The translations under genes and the position numbers were made by a program. From positions 1 to 63,154 of the forward strand of contig DQIP01000235.1 of assembly GCA_020793565.1 (NCBI GenBank): a DNA stretch of 63,154 bases, given 5' to 3'. Origin of the DNA: Candidatus Methanovorans sp. (lineage in GTDB: Archaea > Halobacteriota > Methanosarcinia > Methanosarcinales > Methanosarcinaceae). The notes below the pieces were generated by a model. It did no database searches and was not told the DNA's origin. It was given only the letters and a program-made list of their open reading frames with translations. This document shows positions 61,217 through 63,154 of the stretch, in pieces. How positions within the stretch are numbered: position 1 is the stretch's first letter; each line of letters begins with the position of its first letter.

Positions 61217-61965
61217 ATGAGAATATTCTTGTATTGGTCAGGGTTACACCTGAAAAAAGCAGTAATCACGGACATCTGGTATGTGTAGCAGGAATAAATG
61301 AAAATCGAGAATGGAGGCGGTTATATCCCATTCAGTTCCGTTATGGGGATAAATCGATTAATTTCAAAAAAAGAGATCTGATTGATGTCACTCTTGCAAT
61401 GCCGGATAACGATAAAAGAAAGGAGAGCAGAAAAGTTATCAAACACACAAATTTGAACTCGCAACTAAGTAATGATAAAGTTCGTGAATGGATTTCGCCT
61501 TTAGTAACTTCTATTGAAAAACTGAATGAAAAGAATGCCAGTTTGGGAGTTATAAAACCTGAATTATTAGATGTTGAGATTAAAATAAACAGTACTGAAA
61601 TTTATGATAAACAAACATATTTTTCGATGGCTGGTGATTATTTATCAGAAAGTCGAGAAAAAGTAAAGATGCCAGTCGAATTTAGATACATTTTCAAGTG
61701 TAAGGATGAACCTGAATGTACCGGACATAAAATAATTCTGATTGATTGGGAATTAAATGAACTTGCAAGAAATATCATGCGGAAAGATAAGGATCCCGAT
61801 ATTATAAAAGAAAAAATTAAGAAAAAACTATTTGATGATATGAAAACAAGGGATCTGTATTTTTTTATGGGTACACATTTTCGCTTTGGCACATGGATAA
61901 TAATTGGTATTTTTTATCCACCACAACCAGAAAAAACAGTTCAGAAAACATTGTTTGATATATAA
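61213..61965 (+). CDS. Uncharacterised protein translationally coupled to DUF488 fusion
   Basis: Overlaps previous stop by 4 nt (TTGA); LVLVRVTPEKSSNHGHLVCVAGINENREWRRLYPIQFR. Confidence 0.8.
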   Translation: MNENILVLVRVTPEKSSNHGHLVCVAGINENREWRRLYPIQFRYGDKSINFKKRDLIDVTLAMPDNDKRKESRKVIKHTNLNSQLSNDKVREWISPLVTSIEKLNEKNASLGVIKPELLDVEIKINSTEIYDKQTYFSMAGDYLSESREKVKMPVEFRYIFKCKDEPECTGHKIILIDWELNELARNIMRKDKDPDIIKEKIKKKLFDDMKTRDLYFFMGTHFRFGTWIIIGIFYPPQPEKTVQKTLFDI

Positions 61966-62084
61966 TAATATTTAATTTTCAAATAAGAGGGGGAAACCCC
62001 ACATTTGAAGAAGTTAGTCAACTTGTACAGGACCGAAGAGTAACAGATATAAAATATCTGCCTCTTGTTTTTATATTCTAACCA

Positions 62085-63038
62085 TCATAAATCAGAAACC
62101 GTACCGTCCTTCGATAAAAGCACAACCCTGCTTATCTCAACATCGTCCGCAACCTTATATCCAAGATGACGTGCAATATCCTTTGCAAACACCATAACTT
62201 CACCGTGTGATGGCATGGCTTCACGCGGCAGGCGCCCTCTTGAAAAACCAAGATGCATATATGCCTTGACCTCAACAAAATCAGGCTCTGCCTTTTTTAT
62301 TAACTTCGCATATCCTGCCGGGTCGAACATGTTCAGGCCCTTGATAGCCGTTATCCTGATAGCTGTCCGCGTTTCCTTATCTTTGAGAACGTGCAGGGAC
62401 TCATTGATCCTATTCCACAGGCCAGGAGATCCGGGTAAGCATGCCTTGATATAGGTATCCTCATCCGGCGCGTCCAGGCTCATATACAACTGGCTTGGGT
62501 TGATCTTTTTCAACATATCAGGATTTGTACCGTTAGTAACAACAAAAGTACTGATCCCCTGCTTGTCGAACTCTTCAACAAGTTCAGGCAGGTATGGATA
62601 CATGGTCGGCTCGCCTGATAGTGATATTGCCGCGTGTTTCGGCTCGTTCCCTTCCAGCCAGCGCTCCCTTGGTGCAGAACCTCCAAAACCTGATATCAAT
62701 TTCCGCTGTGCAGCGATGCATAACCCCACAATTTCCACTGGAGAATCCCAATCGGTCGGCATAGGTACATCAATTTCCGTGGGGCGCCAGCAGTGCAGGC
62801 ATTTCTGGTTGCACATAAGCGTAGGGGTCATCTGGATGCAGCGGTGCGATGTAATACCGTAGAACCGCGATTTGTAGCATGAACCCTCATTCTTTATCGA
62901 ACGGGTAAGCCAGAGACACGTCTTGACTGCCGAATGGCTGCCTGCAAGGCTATAGCCCTGTTTTTTTAACAGGGTTTTAAAATCAGGGATATCAATTATA
63001 TTCTTTACATTAATTATTTCATCTTGTCTGGACATCAC
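62085..63038 (-). CDS. taw1: tRNA 4-demethylwyosine synthase
   Basis: Radical SAM CNQKCLHCWRP; HRCIQMTPTLMCNQKCLHCWRPTE. Confidence 0.93.
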   Translation of the reverse strand: MMSRQDEIINVKNIIDIPDFKTLLKKQGYSLAGSHSAVKTCLWLTRSIKNEGSCYKSRFYGITSHRCIQMTPTLMCNQKCLHCWRPTEIDVPMPTDWDSPVEIVGLCIAAQRKLISGFGGSAPRERWLEGNEPKHAAISLSGEPTMYPYLPELVEEFDKQGISTFVVTNGTNPDMLKKINPSQLYMSLDAPDEDTYIKACLPGSPGLWNRINESLHVLKDKETRTAIRITAIKGLNMFDPAGYAKLIKKAEPDFVEVKAYMHLGFSRGRLPREAMPSHGEVMVFAKDIARHLGYKVADDVEISRVVLLSKDGTVSDL

Positions 63039-63047
63039 AACACACCC

Positions 63048-63154
63048 AAATTATCATTCAAATTATCACTTAAATTATCACTTAAATTATCACTTAAATT
63101 ATCACTTAAATTATCACTTAAATTATCACTTAAATTATCACTTAAATTATCACT
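63048..63154. repeat. 12-bp tandem repeat (aaattatcactt)n, about 9 units, running off the window
   Basis: Directly visible; first unit slightly diverged (aaattatcattc). Confidence 0.98.

Noticed and set aside
63048-63154. Possible CRISPR array
   Set aside because: 12-bp perfect tandem repeat without spacers.

Overview
Archaeal (euryarchaeal, Methanosarcinales/ANME-2-like by inference) chromosomal window. The left end (0.2-9.6 kb, minus strand) is the classic archaeal exosome-proteasome-RNase P superoperon: L15e, COG1325, Rpp30, Pop5, PsmA, SBDS, Rrp4, Rrp41, Rrp42, L37Ae, an un-tracked RpoP, Brix, Pcc1, prefoldin beta and a DHH protein. The rest is a mosaic of housekeeping and methanogen genes (tRNA-Ser, SRP 7S RNA, XseAB, MutSL, MfnA, CofE, ThiC, MetF-like, RPA-like, HisE, DapF, ArfC-like, CcdA, TYW1/Taw1) with accessory islands between them. 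The most interesting accessory content is: (i) two unlinked operons that each begin with a YwgA/Panacea-like domain, one coupled to an HD phosphohydrolase and one fused to DUF488 plus an uncharacterised partner; (ii) a dispersed ~62-bp intergenic element in at least 8 copies whose palindrome shows compensatory changes; (iii) several MITE-like or palindromic elements; (iv) decayed defence-type genes and segmental-duplication remnants; (v) acidic, repeat-expanded C-terminal tails on Rrp41, Rrp4 and PsmA. All assignments come from reading the sequence and from motif recall. No database search was run.
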